Source: Candidatus Saccharimonadota bacterium
Lineage (GTDB): Bacteria; Patescibacteriota; Saccharimonadia; Saccharimonadales; Saccharimonadaceae
Direction: 5' to 3'
NCBI GenBank assembly: GCA_017404335.1
Contig: JAFRCN010000001.1
Location: 1-64,000, forward strand
Length of the DNA: 64,000 bases
Below, piece by piece: positions 16,414 through 24,051 of the stretch (position 1 is the first letter of the stretch; every line of letters starts with the position of its first letter). Under the pieces are notes generated by a model. It worked only from the letters and a program-made list of their open reading frames with translations. It did no database searches and was not told where the DNA came from. Position numbers and translations under genes: made by a program.

Positions 16414-17392
16414 TTATCTTTTCTACTTCCGCATTAGAGTTTACTATATTCGTTAGTTCCTCATTCTTCGCCACCGCCTGATTATATTCGTCAACTTTCC
16501 CGTTATATGTCGCCACCAACCGATTCACTTCCTCAAACTGCGCATTTAATTCCGTCTGTTCTCTTAAAATCTCCGACCGTCTCGTCCGAAAAGCATACTC
16601 CGAATTAAAACATCCCGCCGTCTCCGCACAGTTATTAAATTCCCCTACGGTTTTATTATATCTTTCCGCTCGCGCTTCATAATTCGCTTTTTTTGCTTCA
16701 ATCTCTGCACTCAAACTCTTTAATTCATCTTCGAGCCTAGCGAATTTAGCCTTTAGCTCCCTAAACGGCGAAATATACTGATTATAATACGAAACAATTA
16801 AGTCTTGGTCCTCAAAAAACCGCGCATAATACTTCGATAATTCCTCCGGCAATTCGGAAATCTCCGTCCCCACTCGCGAATGCAACTCGTCGTACCGTTC
16901 CGAACCCTCGTAGAGCGCCAACTCTTCACCCAAAGTATCGCTATTCTTCCGATAAACCTCCTCGAGTAGAACCGATAAAGAAATCCGCTCCGAATCCGAA
17001 AATCTTGCATAGGCCGCGTGCAGCAGCTCATGCGCCGCCGTCAGCTCCCGAATCCCATCGAAAGTTTCGTCAGTAATGTTATAAACAAAAATCCCACCGT
17101 TCGTGTAACACCCCAATATATAAATACTAGCGTCATGCGACTGACAGTTTAGATTAAAGCCCTCTCTCTCCTCCAAAACCGGAAAACTCGCATTAAAAAT
17201 TCTCACCCCCTCTCCCGTCAACTTCAATTTATCCCTAATTATAGCCATCTCCTCAGTCGGCTGATAAAACATCCCGCGCGTAAAATCTGAAATCACCGTC
17301 CGGTTCAAGGTCAAAGCCAGCGTAATTGCAATTAAAACCCCCACCCCGAGCCCCCATTTAATTACAAATAAGATTTTTGCCCGCTTCTCCAT
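16397..17392 (-). CDS. Membrane-anchored zincin-like protein with coiled coil
   Basis: 331 aa. N-terminal transmembrane helix (WGLGVGVLIAITLALTL). TAAHELLHAAYARFSDSE looks like a HExxH-type metallopeptidase helix, though the third position pattern is HELLH. Residues ~215-330 are a long coiled coil (LKSLSAEIEAKKANYEARAE) with a Cys pair NNCAETAGCF. Substrate unknown. TATAAT lies 6 nt before the ATG. First gene of the operon with the secreted nuclease. Confidence 0.6.
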   Translation of the reverse strand: MEKRAKILFVIKWGLGVGVLIAITLALTLNRTVISDFTRGMFYQPTEEMAIIRDKLKLTGEGVRIFNASFPVLEEREGFNLNCQSHDASIYILGCYTNGGIFVYNITDETFDGIRELTAAHELLHAAYARFSDSERISLSVLLEEVYRKNSDTLGEELALYEGSERYDELHSRVGTEISELPEELSKYYARFFEDQDLIVSYYNQYISPFRELKAKFARLEDELKSLSAEIEAKKANYEARAERYNKTVGEFNNCAETAGCFNSEYAFRTRRSEILREQTELNAQFEEVNRLVATYNGKVDEYNQAVAKNEELTNIVNSNAEVEKINEISQ

Positions 17393-17411
17393 TCCTTCAT
17401 TATAGCATGAA

Positions 17412-17434
17412 AAGCCCCGGACGTGCCGGGGCTT
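17412..17434 (-). terminator. Terminator of the 114-aa orphan gene
   Basis: AAGCCCCGG-ACGTG-CCGGGGCTT hairpin with TTTT on the minus-strand side. Confidence 0.85.
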
Positions 17435-17464
17435 AAGAAAAGAACTTGTTGTATTTTTAGAAAA

Positions 17465-17809
17465 TCAAGACCCACCGGCTCCGTCACGCAGAATCACATG
17501 CGTCCGCATATCCTTCGCCCAAAGGAGATATACAATCTCTCTTCCACCCCTACCATGGGTGCGCTCTCTGATCACAACAATATCATCAAGCTTTCTCTTG
17601 GACTTCCTGATTTTCTCGACGTCCTCCTCCTCGTAAACATAATGAACGGAAATACTTCCCCCATCCGTCCGTACCGGACGCACCGGCAGTTTATCCTTAC
17701 TTACCGGAAACCGCCGAATTTCCCCCGTCGTCTCCTCGTAGAGCCGAATCGTCCGGCCGGTCATGTTCACGAGGTCCTCAGTTAGTCTTACAGAGCTGTA
17801 GTCTCGCAT
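17465..17809 (-). CDS. Orphan small basic protein (114 aa)
   Basis: Basic, charged protein without transmembrane or signal segments; motifs such as VNMTGRTIRLYEETTGEIRR and DDIVVIRERTHGRGGREIVY suggest a small beta-rich fold. No family recognised. It is monocistronic with its own TTGAAT-17-TATAAT promoter, a GGGGGT SD and its own terminator, like six other orphan genes in the window. Confidence 0.65.
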   Translation of the reverse strand: MRDYSSVRLTEDLVNMTGRTIRLYEETTGEIRRFPVSKDKLPVRPVRTDGGSISVHYVYEEEDVEKIRKSKRKLDDIVVIRERTHGRGGREIVYLLWAKDMRTHVILRDGAGGS

Positions 17810-17851
17810 TCCATTTACCCCCTATTTTACTTGCCCAAAGGGCATCTTTTA

Positions 17852-17880
17852 ATTATAGCACACTTCAACTAAAAATTCAA
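17852..17880 (-). promoter_or_regulatory. Promoter of the 114-aa orphan gene
   Basis: Minus strand TTGAAT (17875-17880), 17 bp, TATAAT (17852-17857) within GAAGTGTGCTATAAT. Confidence 0.85.
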
Positions 17881-18024
17881 CCTGCTTAGCCCCCTTATGT
17901 TTTTTATCTCCGTAACGTTCAATTCTCAAGTTTCTTGGCGAGCCTTAGTTTCAAGACCACAACTTTTTAAAAATAGAATTGCATCATCATAGTCATTGCA
18001 TATCTTATATTATTATGCGCTAAA

Positions 18025-18165
18025 ACATGCTATAATTATACCTACAATAACAGATAATATAGGTTGGTTATGAATTTAAAGATCGGAGTCTTGAATTTTT
18101 AAACCAACCTGTTTCTCTTATCCTATTCTCGGTCAAAATTCATCTTTTTAAAACGAAGTGGAAAA
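18025..18165 (+). ncRNA. ychF-leader-derived hairpin RNA with 10-codon mini-ORF, copy 1
   Basis: From 18026 onward the sequence repeats the ychF promoter, leader and start (19435 onward) with one change over ~57 nt: TATAAT at 18031-18036, AGGTTGGTT, then ATG. It then diverges, giving a 10-codon ORF at 18070-18102 (MNLKIGVLNF, TAA). The ORF is followed by AAACCAACCT, which pairs with the AGGTTGGTT before the ATG and closes a hairpin around the ORF. Homology to copy 2 continues about 60 nt further. The 3' end is estimated. Nothing is seen in 17881-18024. Confidence 0.55.
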
Positions 18166-18245
18166 GTATTAATACCAAAAAAAGACGCGCTTGATATAGT
18201 TCAATATCTTGGGCATCTTTAAACACTATTATAGCATAAAAAGAA

Positions 18246-18281
18246 GGCGACATCCCGCATATATCCAATGCAGGACTCGCC
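18246..18281 (-). terminator. Terminator of the 20-aa minus-strand ORF
   Basis: GGCGA / TCGCC outer stem plus an inner GCAT-rich stem, followed on the minus strand by TTCTTTTT. Confidence 0.6.
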
Positions 18282-18305
18282 TCCAATAATTTAATTATAC
18301 GCCAA

Positions 18306-18368
18306 TTACTTTTCAAAATCAAGTATCTCTAAGACAACACCGTTAGGAATGATTTTACCTTTTTTCAT
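18306..18368 (-). CDS. 20-aa leaderless mini-ORF, possible nuclease-gene remnant
   Basis: Minus strand TATAAT (18376-18381), 7 nt, ATG, then MKKGKIIPNGVVLEILDFEK and TAA, with a terminator 25 nt further on. The start resembles the N-terminus of toxin-nuclease proteins of the kind encoded at 18604, so it may be a truncated paralogue. A genuine micropeptide is possible too. Evidence is positional only. Confidence 0.35.
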   Translation of the reverse strand: MKKGKIIPNGVVLEILDFEK

Positions 18369-18414
18369 GCGAAGCATTATATCTAATCTACCTCAATCTT
18401 TCAACCCCCACCTA

Positions 18415-18560
18415 CAATATGTGATATAATAATACCAATAATAACAGATAGAAAGGTTGGTTTTGAACTTAAAAATCGGAATCTTAAATATCTAAACCAA
18501 CCTACTTCTTTTATCCCGTTTACTACCAAAATCCGCTTATCAAAACCAAAATGAAAAAAC
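18415..18560 (+). ncRNA. ychF-leader-derived hairpin RNA with 10-codon mini-ORF, copy 2
   Basis: Diverged second copy: TATAAT at 18425-18430 preceded by TG, AGGTTGGTT, then a TTG-initiated ORF at 18463-18495 (MNLKIGILNI if read from TTG, TAA) and AAACCAACCT. Compared with copy 1 the codon changes are silent or conservative (AAT/AAC, AAG/AAA, TTG/TTA, Val/Ile, Phe/Ile), which suggests the peptide or the RNA pairing is kept. Confidence 0.55.
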
Positions 18561-18603
18561 ATAACGATTTTTATTCATAAATAGAATGGCTTATAATAAT
18601 ACC

Positions 18604-18996
18604 ATGCAAAATAAGAGAAAAACTGGAATCTATATCGCACCAGGTCGCAAGCCTTGGCCTCATGAGCTAAGAGTAGCAGAAATTCTTTCTTTAGCTGGGC
18701 ATTATATTGAATTTTTAGAAGAAGGAAATTTACATACCGCAGATATTAAACTAGATGGTATAGAATACGAAATAAAATCTCCAGAATCTTTCAACTCAAA
18801 TACTTTTGAACATAAACTAAAAGACGCCACAAAGCAATCACCAAATTTAATCATCGATACTTCTCGCATGAAAAAAGTCCGAGATTTGAAAGTTCGTAAT
18901 TTTCTCATTAATCAAATGCGCAAACAAAAGCAAATAAAACGTATGATCATGGTAACAAAACGCGGCCAAATTATTGATATTTCTGTGTTAATTTGA
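18604..18996 (+). CDS. CdiA-C-terminal-like toxin nuclease
   Basis: 130 aa from ATG 18604 (MQNKRKTGIY), chosen because TATAAT ends exactly 6 nt before it; the upstream in-frame ATG at 18586 would precede that -10. The sequence RKPWPHELRVAEILSLAGH, then IEFLEEG, TADIKLDGIEYEIKSPES and KQSPNLIIDTSRM fits the restriction-endonuclease-like fold of CdiA-type tRNase domains (H-E, D, ExK). Here it is free-standing, with no signal peptide and no recognisable immunity gene. It could be a toxin, a defence nuclease or a captured effector. AT-rich. Confidence 0.6.
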   Translation: MQNKRKTGIYIAPGRKPWPHELRVAEILSLAGHYIEFLEEGNLHTADIKLDGIEYEIKSPESFNSNTFEHKLKDATKQSPNLIIDTSRMKKVRDLKVRNFLINQMRKQKQIKRMIMVTKRGQIIDISVLI

Positions 18997-19413
18997 TATA
19001 ATACAAGTATCGAAGTTCTTGCAGGGCGCAGTATGTGCCGAGCGCGGGAGCTTCTTTTTTATAATGCTTTTAGCCCTCTCCACAAAATCTTTTTTATTAT
19101 TATAATTTATTATTTCTTCAGCAATTGAAGAAATAGCACTACTTGGGTTTACTCCAGATTTTACGAAACAGTATATCAGTTTTTTGTCATCATAAAACCA
19201 TCCGAGTTCTATACCTACACCAATAGACGGCTCACTGCATTCCGCAATCACTACATCATAGCTTTTGTAGTCTTCTCTAGAATTATGAATATCAACGCCC
19301 TCTTCATGCGGTAAAACCAATTCGTGTTCCAAGAAAAAATCATCGTTTCTCAGTGGTTCATATATCTCTTTTTTATAATCGATGCTAGTTGGATGCGCTA
19401 TATAGATTCTCAT
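18988..19413 (-). CDS. Nucleoside 2-deoxyribosyltransferase-like protein
   Basis: 141 aa from ATG 19413 (MRIYIAHPTS), with TATAAT exactly 6 nt upstream. RIYIAHPTSIDYKKEIYEPL, SYDVVIAECSEPSIGVGIEL (catalytic Glu region) and KKLIYCFVKSG match the deoxyribosyltransferase / related nucleotide-hydrolase fold. It exchanges or hydrolyses nucleoside bases in salvage. The last ~17 residues are read from the terminator hairpin of the convergent gene, so the C-terminus may be an accident of overlap. Confidence 0.7.
   Translation of the reverse strand: MRIYIAHPTSIDYKKEIYEPLRNDDFFLEHELVLPHEEGVDIHNSREDYKSYDVVIAECSEPSIGVGIELGWFYDDKKLIYCFVKSGVNPSSAISSIAEEIINYNNKKDFVERAKSIIKKKLPRSAHTAPCKNFDTCIISN
19012..19060 (+). 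terminator. Two-stem terminator or small RNA
   Basis: Outer stem GAAGTTCTTGC (19012-19022) with GCGGGAGCTTC (19044-19054), inner stem GGCGCA / TGTGCC with GTA loop, then TTTTTT. It ends the nuclease gene. A TATAAT at 18997-19002, straight after the stop codon, could also start a ~55-nt RNA covering just this structure. It overlaps the 3' end of the opposite gene at 18988. Confidence 0.7.
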
Positions 19414-19477
19414 TCTTATATTATACATTAAAGCATGTTATAATTATACCTACAATAACAGATAATATAGGTTGGTT

Positions 19478-20581
19478 ATGAATTTAAAAATCGGTATCGT
19501 CGGCCTTCCAAATGTCGGCAAATCTACACTATTTAATGCACTTACAAACGCTGGCGCACTCGCCGCGAATTACCCTTTTGCTACCATCGAACCGAATGTT
19601 GGCATTGTCCCCGTCCCCGATGAACGCTTAGACATATTAGCTAAAATATACGAAACCGATAAAGTCGTCCCGGCTACCGTAGAGTTCGTCGATATTGCCG
19701 GTCTCGTCGCCGGCGCCTCTAAAGGCGAAGGTCTCGGCAACAAATTCCTCGCCCATATCCGCGAATGCCAAGCCATCTGCCACGTCGTTCGTGCTTTCAA
19801 ATCGAGCGACATTGTCCGTGCCGACAACAAGCCCGAAGACGACATCGTAAAACAAGCCAAAGACGACATCGATATCATCAACCTCGAACTCCAACTCGCC
19901 GACGAAGAAACCAAAGCCAAAATCGAAGCCAAACGCAAAAAAGACCCCCAAGACGAAAACGTCCCCTATTTAACCGATAAACCCGTCATCTACATGTTCA
20001 ACGTCGACGAAGAAGGCCTTACCGACAAAGCCCTGCAACATGAATTAACAAAGATGGCTAAAAAGATTCACGAGAACCGTCCTTTTGAGAGCATTCGCGA
20101 CAACGGGAGCGAACGACGAAGCGAGCCCCGTAACGACGGGCGCGAGCGAGGAGGCGAACAAAAGGATGGTTCCGTGAATCTACAAACTATTTTCGTGAAT
20201 GCTAAATTGGAGGAAGAAATGTCCGGCATGAATCGCGAAGAGCGAAAAGAATTTCTTGAAAGTTACGGCGTAGCCGACGATGCACTAGGTGAGTTGATCA
20301 GAGCAGCATATAAGACTTTGGGGCTACAATCATTCCTTACCGCTGGCAAAAAAGAAGTACGAGCATGGACCATCAAGCAAGGTGCTACAGCGCCAGAAGC
20401 GGCCGGGACCATCCACACCGATTTTCAGCGTGGCTTTATCGCCGCCAACGTCTGCAAATACGATGACCTTGCCCGCCTCGGCTCCGAGCTCGCTGTCAAA
20501 CAAGCCGGCCTTCTCCGCACCGAAGGTAAAACTTACGTCATGCAAGATGGCGACGTCGTCGAATTCAAATTCAACATCTAA
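19478..20581 (+). CDS. ychF: Ribosome-binding ATPase YchF with in-frame palindromic insertion
   Basis: 367 aa. Obg-family P-loop ATPase/GTPase: GIVGLPNVGKSTLFNALT (G1), VDIAGLVAGASKGEGLGN (G3), MFNVDEEG in place of the NKxD box as in YchF, and a C-terminal TGS domain (TIKQGATAPEAAGTIHTDF). Start is ATG 19478; TTG at 19472 is less likely. The leader from TATAAT (19439-19444) to ATG is 33 nt and contains AGGTTGGTT directly before the ATG. Residues ~196-234 are not normal YchF sequence: they are read from the 116-nt element E3 and include SERRSEPRNDGRERGGEQ, probably a surface loop. Confidence 0.95.
   Translation: MNLKIGIVGLPNVGKSTLFNALTNAGALAANYPFATIEPNVGIVPVPDERLDILAKIYETDKVVPATVEFVDIAGLVAGASKGEGLGNKFLAHIRECQAICHVVRAFKSSDIVRADNKPEDDIVKQAKDDIDIINLELQLADEETKAKIEAKRKKDPQDENVPYLTDKPVIYMFNVDEEGLTDKALQHELTKMAKKIHENRPFESIRDNGSERRSEPRNDGRERGGEQKDGSVNLQTIFVNAKLEEEMSGMNREERKEFLESYGVADDALGELIRAAYKTLGLQSFLTAGKKEVRAWTIKQGATAPEAAGTIHTDFQRGFIAANVCKYDDLARLGSELAVKQAGLLRTEGKTYVMQDGDVVEFKFNI
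20065..20180. repeat. In-frame inverted-repeat element E3 inside ychF
   Basis: Arms 20065-20087 and 20159-20180 pair over 22 bp with one bulge and one G-T pair. They enclose a GC-rich core with CCCGT-AACG-ACGGG hairpin. The core resembles that of E4 in truB (shared GAGCCCCGTAACGACGGGCG, 20 nt), while the arms are unrelated to those of E4. The reading frame stays open. Confidence 0.85.
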
Positions 20582-20583
20582 AC

Positions 20584-21549
20584 TTAATTTATCGTAAACC
20601 AATCCCTCACTCTAAACTCCCCATCCACATCCGCGACCGCCAGTATCGGCGAAAACCGCCCGAATTCCCTGCTCCGAAACTTCATAAAGCTCTCCGCCGC
20701 AAATTTCATTCTATCTAGTTTTCGTTTATCCACCGCCGCCACTCCACCGCCAAAGTCTAAACTTCCCCTGGTCTTCACCTCCGTAAAATAAATAGTATCT
20801 TTAAAAACCGAAATAATATCAATCTCATAAAACTTCGTTTTAAAATTTCGCGCGACTATCTTATGCCCCAATCTCTCTAAATATTTCGAAACCGCCCCTT
20901 CCCCTCTAAGCCCTACATCTGTTGTATTTTTTACAACATTCTTCACCGAATTTAGACTCCTCGAAAACCCCACCATACTCTTAATCGGCTCAAAACTCCG
21001 CCGATGTTCCTCGCAAATCCCGTATTCGTTAATCGCCTTCAGGTGTTTTGCCGTCCCGTAGCCGACATTTTTTTCAAATCCATAATCCGGATATTTTTCA
21101 GCCAGTTCATACATATAATGGTCTCGCGCCACCTTCGCGATAATCGACGCCGCCGAAACTTCGCGCACTAAATCATCCGCCTTCGGCATAGTAGAAACAT
21201 ATTTCTCCAGCTCTGTCAACTTCAGAAAATTCACTTTTCCATCAATCACTATCTGAGAAAACACAGCGTGAAGCCCCTTTAGAGACTTCACAGCCCGCCT
21301 CGTCGCTAGCCGAAGAGCCTCCGAAATCCCAACTAAGTCCAGCTCCGACGAAGACACCCAGCCGAGCCCCGTCACCGCCTCATTTATAATCACTTCGTTT
21401 AAAGCTTCTCGCTTTTTCACCGACAACTTCTTCGAATCCCGAAGCTCCGCAAACCATTCCATTTCGTCTTCCGGCAAAACAACCGCCCCCACAACAAGCG
21501 GACCCGCTAGGGGTCCGCGTCCAACTTCGTCTATTCCGAGAATCGCCAT
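20584..21549 (-). CDS. rnhB: Ribonuclease HII fused to YraN/UPF0102 nuclease domain
   Basis: 321 aa. Residues 1-~205 are RNase HII: GIDEVGRGPLAGPLV (D, E), LRDSKKLS, VSAASIIAKVARDHYM (catalytic Asp), GYGTAKHL, HRRSFEP. Residues ~215-321 are a YraN-type endonuclease-fold domain: GEGAVSKYLERLGHKIVARN, YEIDIISVFKDTIYFTEVKT (E-D-ExK) and VDKRKLDRM. rnhB and yraN are separate neighbours in most bacteria. RNase HII removes ribonucleotides from DNA; YraN has no settled role. Start overlaps the rplS stop by one base. Confidence 0.93.
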   Translation of the reverse strand: MAILGIDEVGRGPLAGPLVVGAVVLPEDEMEWFAELRDSKKLSVKKREALNEVIINEAVTGLGWVSSSELDLVGISEALRLATRRAVKSLKGLHAVFSQIVIDGKVNFLKLTELEKYVSTMPKADDLVREVSAASIIAKVARDHYMYELAEKYPDYGFEKNVGYGTAKHLKAINEYGICEEHRRSFEPIKSMVGFSRSLNSVKNVVKNTTDVGLRGEGAVSKYLERLGHKIVARNFKTKFYEIDIISVFKDTIYFTEVKTRGSLDFGGGVAAVDKRKLDRMKFAAESFMKFRSREFGRFSPILAVADVDGEFRVRDWFTIN

Positions 21550-22043
21550 TAAGCCTTAGCTTCTTCCGCCTTAGCCTCGGTCGCTTCGGTCTTCTCAGCT
21601 TCTACCGCTTCTTCGGTTTCCACCGGAGTCTCAACGACCTCAATTTCCGGCTTCTCTTCTACGACCGTCGTGTCGTTTACCGCCACACGGTCGAAATCTC
21701 GACCCGCAAGTCTCGCCGACTTGCCCGAACGTTCGCGTAGATACGAAAGATTATTTCGACGCACTTTTGAGCGCTTCGTAATCTCAATTTTCTCCACAAG
21801 TGGCGAATGAATGAGATAAGACTTCTCAACTCCGACTCCCGAAGTCACCTTTCGCACTACAATCCGAGCCGTGTGTGATTCTTTTCGGTCAACCCGAATC
21901 ACTACACCTTCGAAAACCTGTAGTCTAAACTTTCCACCTTCCTTAATTTTTTGGGTAACTTTAACGGTATCCCCGGACCGTACGTCGACAACCGCCTTCT
22001 TTTTTTGCGCATCGCCAATCTGTTTTAGAATAGAAAAACTCAT
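21549..22043 (-). CDS. rplS: 50S ribosomal protein L19 with acidic C-terminal extension
   Basis: 164 aa; L19 is normally ~115. Core: DVRSGDTVKVTQKIKEGGK, QVFEGVVIRVDRKE, SPLVEKIEITKRSKVRR, LSYLRERSGKSARL. From ~residue 120 the protein is low-complexity Glu/Ala/Thr/Val, unusual on a basic ribosomal protein. SD-like AAAGG precedes the ATG. First gene of the rplS-rnhB/yraN operon. Confidence 0.95.
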   Translation of the reverse strand: MSFSILKQIGDAQKKKAVVDVRSGDTVKVTQKIKEGGKFRLQVFEGVVIRVDRKESHTARIVVRKVTSGVGVEKSYLIHSPLVEKIEITKRSKVRRNNLSYLRERSGKSARLAGRDFDRVAVNDTTVVEEKPEIEVVETPVETEEAVEAEKTEATEAKAEEAKA

Positions 22044-22146
22044 ATTATACCTTTTATATTAGAAACTACTTTTTATTCTATCATACTTACTCTAAAAAAT
22101 CAACATTAAATAAAAGTCTTCCTCGAGAAACATAAAACATCGATTA

Positions 22147-23946
22147 TTAAAAGTCATTAACACACCTAACGCCGAGAGCTCTAAACTTATTTTGGCTATT
22201 CGTACCCGGATAAACTTGGTCACTGCTAAAACCAAGATTATACGAATTGGCATTACTACGTGCCGTAGAGGTCCAGTAACTCCCATAGCCGCCCCTACCA
22301 CTCGTCGAAGAAACCAAGAGATGTCCACCAAAGATAAAGTTATTAGGATAACTCCTAAGTGAATTAGAAGCCAACTTCCCAGCATCAACACCATCTACTA
22401 TTCCAGAATAAGACGGCGACTCACTGTTTGTATTATTTGGCTCAATACCAGACACACTCTTCGTAAGTACGTAAAAATCACCACTTTTTCCAGAATCTAC
22501 CGTAGTTTGTCCCCCTCTTGGTAATCTCCAACCCCGTGGACAAATTGAAGTCGAGTCTGAGCTTAAATTATTGGAACCATTATGAGTAGTATCCGCAATA
22601 GCCGCATGCCAAGTATAGTAGTGACCATAAGAATACATCGCTCCATTATTTGTGGTTGGGTTTAATGCCCTAGCAGAAGTATTAGTATTGTTATAACGCG
22701 GAAATCTATACCCCGCATATGTTCCTGAAATAGTAATCTTCCCAGGTATATTATCTTCACCAGTATATAAATCATTATCAGCCGTAGATATATTAAAATT
22801 CGTTAATTCCGGAGCAGGCAAGCCAATAAAGCTTGAATGATAACCCTGCGCAAGAGTACCATCATTATTATGTTCTGCGGTACTCTCAAGCCTCAGATTC
22901 TCTATCATCCAACACTTACCATCCGCAAGCTTAGCAATAGCATAAGTTTGACCGTCACGTTGATCAGTGAGAGCAGAAACAGAAGACAAATCCGTAGCAC
23001 CAGCAGTCAGACCATTACAGACCGAAGCAACCTGATCAGCGTCTTGGAGACTTCCCTTAGGTTCGACCCATACAGCATAGAGGGAGAGACCCGAATTAGT
23101 CCCAGAAAAATCATCTACATTCAAACTGATAGTTTCACTTGGTCCATAAAACTTTGCCTCAGGATTTGTAGTATAATCAAATCGATCAGACCAACCCGCA
23201 AAACCATATCCGTCCAAGCTAAAATTAGATGTTAAAAGCGTCACCTCCGAAGCAATATTTTGACAACCCATAGTCCCCAATACACCGGGTGCATTTGCGT
23301 AATAACAAATTCTACCAGTCTGAGTCTCCTGGGGTATTGACGGAGCTTCACTTGACGGGTGTACCATTATATATCTCACTTTTCCCTCATACAACCCCAA
23401 CGCTTGTGTCGGCGAAATATACACCGCGTATGTCGTTTTCACCTGGACTCCATCAGTCGTCGTAGTCGCCGCCGGTCGACTTACCGCCAAAGTATAAGCA
23501 CTAGGCACTGCCCGATAATTATTGAAACCATTATGCAAAGATGCAGACTCCAACCCATCAATCATATTCAATTTCATTGCCCAACTCGACTCATCTCCCG
23601 AAGTCACAATTCCCGTATTAATATCATACTGCTGCCCCATCGACGCTGACATAACTGTTTTTCCGTAAACGTCATCCGTATATCCTACGGCATAAATTGC
23701 AAAACCATTATTGTCATCACAATTCGCCTTCAAAACCGTCTCACCAATACCCTGATAAAGTTCTCCATTTATCACCGAAGCAGTATGTGCCGCACTGACC
23801 GTTCCACTAAACGTACAAGCTGTACCCCTAGTCTTTACTGAAGATTCTTCCGCTCGAACCTCCTTACCCGACCAAAAACAAAGTCCGATCAGAAAACTTA
23901 CAGTTAAAGTTACTATTATTGTTCCATAAAAAAACTTAAGGCGCAT
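22147..23946 (-). CDS. Secreted surface protein: WxL-like domain + InlB-type repeat + Fib_succ_major domain
   Basis: 599 aa from ATG 23946 (MRLKFFYGTI), which has GAGGAAAA before it. Signal peptide: VTLTVSFLIGLCFWSG, cut near VRAEE. Domain 1 (~30-210) is the same fold as in the DGR target and the 11650 protein: LKANCDDNNGFAIYAVGY, VKTTYAVYISPTQALGLYEG. Domain 2 (~215-300) is an InlB B-repeat / Listeria-Bacteroides type unit: GYGFAGWSD, LSLYAVWVEP. Domain 3 (~310-599) is the Fib_succ_major lectin-like fold: DGKCWMIENLRLES, ICPRGWRLPRG, YWTSTARSNANSYNLG, ALGVRCVNDF. It ends like the DGR target but shows no nucleotide match to the TR. Terminal residues rich in Asn resemble an undiversified template. 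Confidence 0.85.
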   Translation of the reverse strand: MRLKFFYGTIIVTLTVSFLIGLCFWSGKEVRAEESSVKTRGTACTFSGTVSAAHTASVINGELYQGIGETVLKANCDDNNGFAIYAVGYTDDVYGKTVMSASMGQQYDINTGIVTSGDESSWAMKLNMIDGLESASLHNGFNNYRAVPSAYTLAVSRPAATTTTDGVQVKTTYAVYISPTQALGLYEGKVRYIMVHPSSEAPSIPQETQTGRICYYANAPGVLGTMGCQNIASEVTLLTSNFSLDGYGFAGWSDRFDYTTNPEAKFYGPSETISLNVDDFSGTNSGLSLYAVWVEPKGSLQDADQVASVCNGLTAGATDLSSVSALTDQRDGQTYAIAKLADGKCWMIENLRLESTAEHNNDGTLAQGYHSSFIGLPAPELTNFNISTADNDLYTGEDNIPGKITISGTYAGYRFPRYNNTNTSARALNPTTNNGAMYSYGHYYTWHAAIADTTHNGSNNLSSDSTSICPRGWRLPRGGQTTVDSGKSGDFYVLTKSVSGIEPNNTNSESPSYSGIVDGVDAGKLASNSLRSYPNNFIFGGHLLVSSTSGRGGYGSYWTSTARSNANSYNLGFSSDQVYPGTNSQNKFRALGVRCVNDF

Positions 23947-24051
23947 TTTTTCCTCTTTCGTAAAAACGAAGTTAAATAATATCAACGTACGCCTTAAGTC
24001 CCAAACCCCACTAAATTATAGCATAAAAATTATAAACGCAAAACAAAAATT

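Noticed and set aside
18025-18102. Truncated ychF pseudogenes as sole explanation of the leader copies
   Set aside because: Both copies end with the same stop plus AAACCAACCT arm and differ mainly at silent positions, which simple decay would not produce; kept instead as candidate RNAs.
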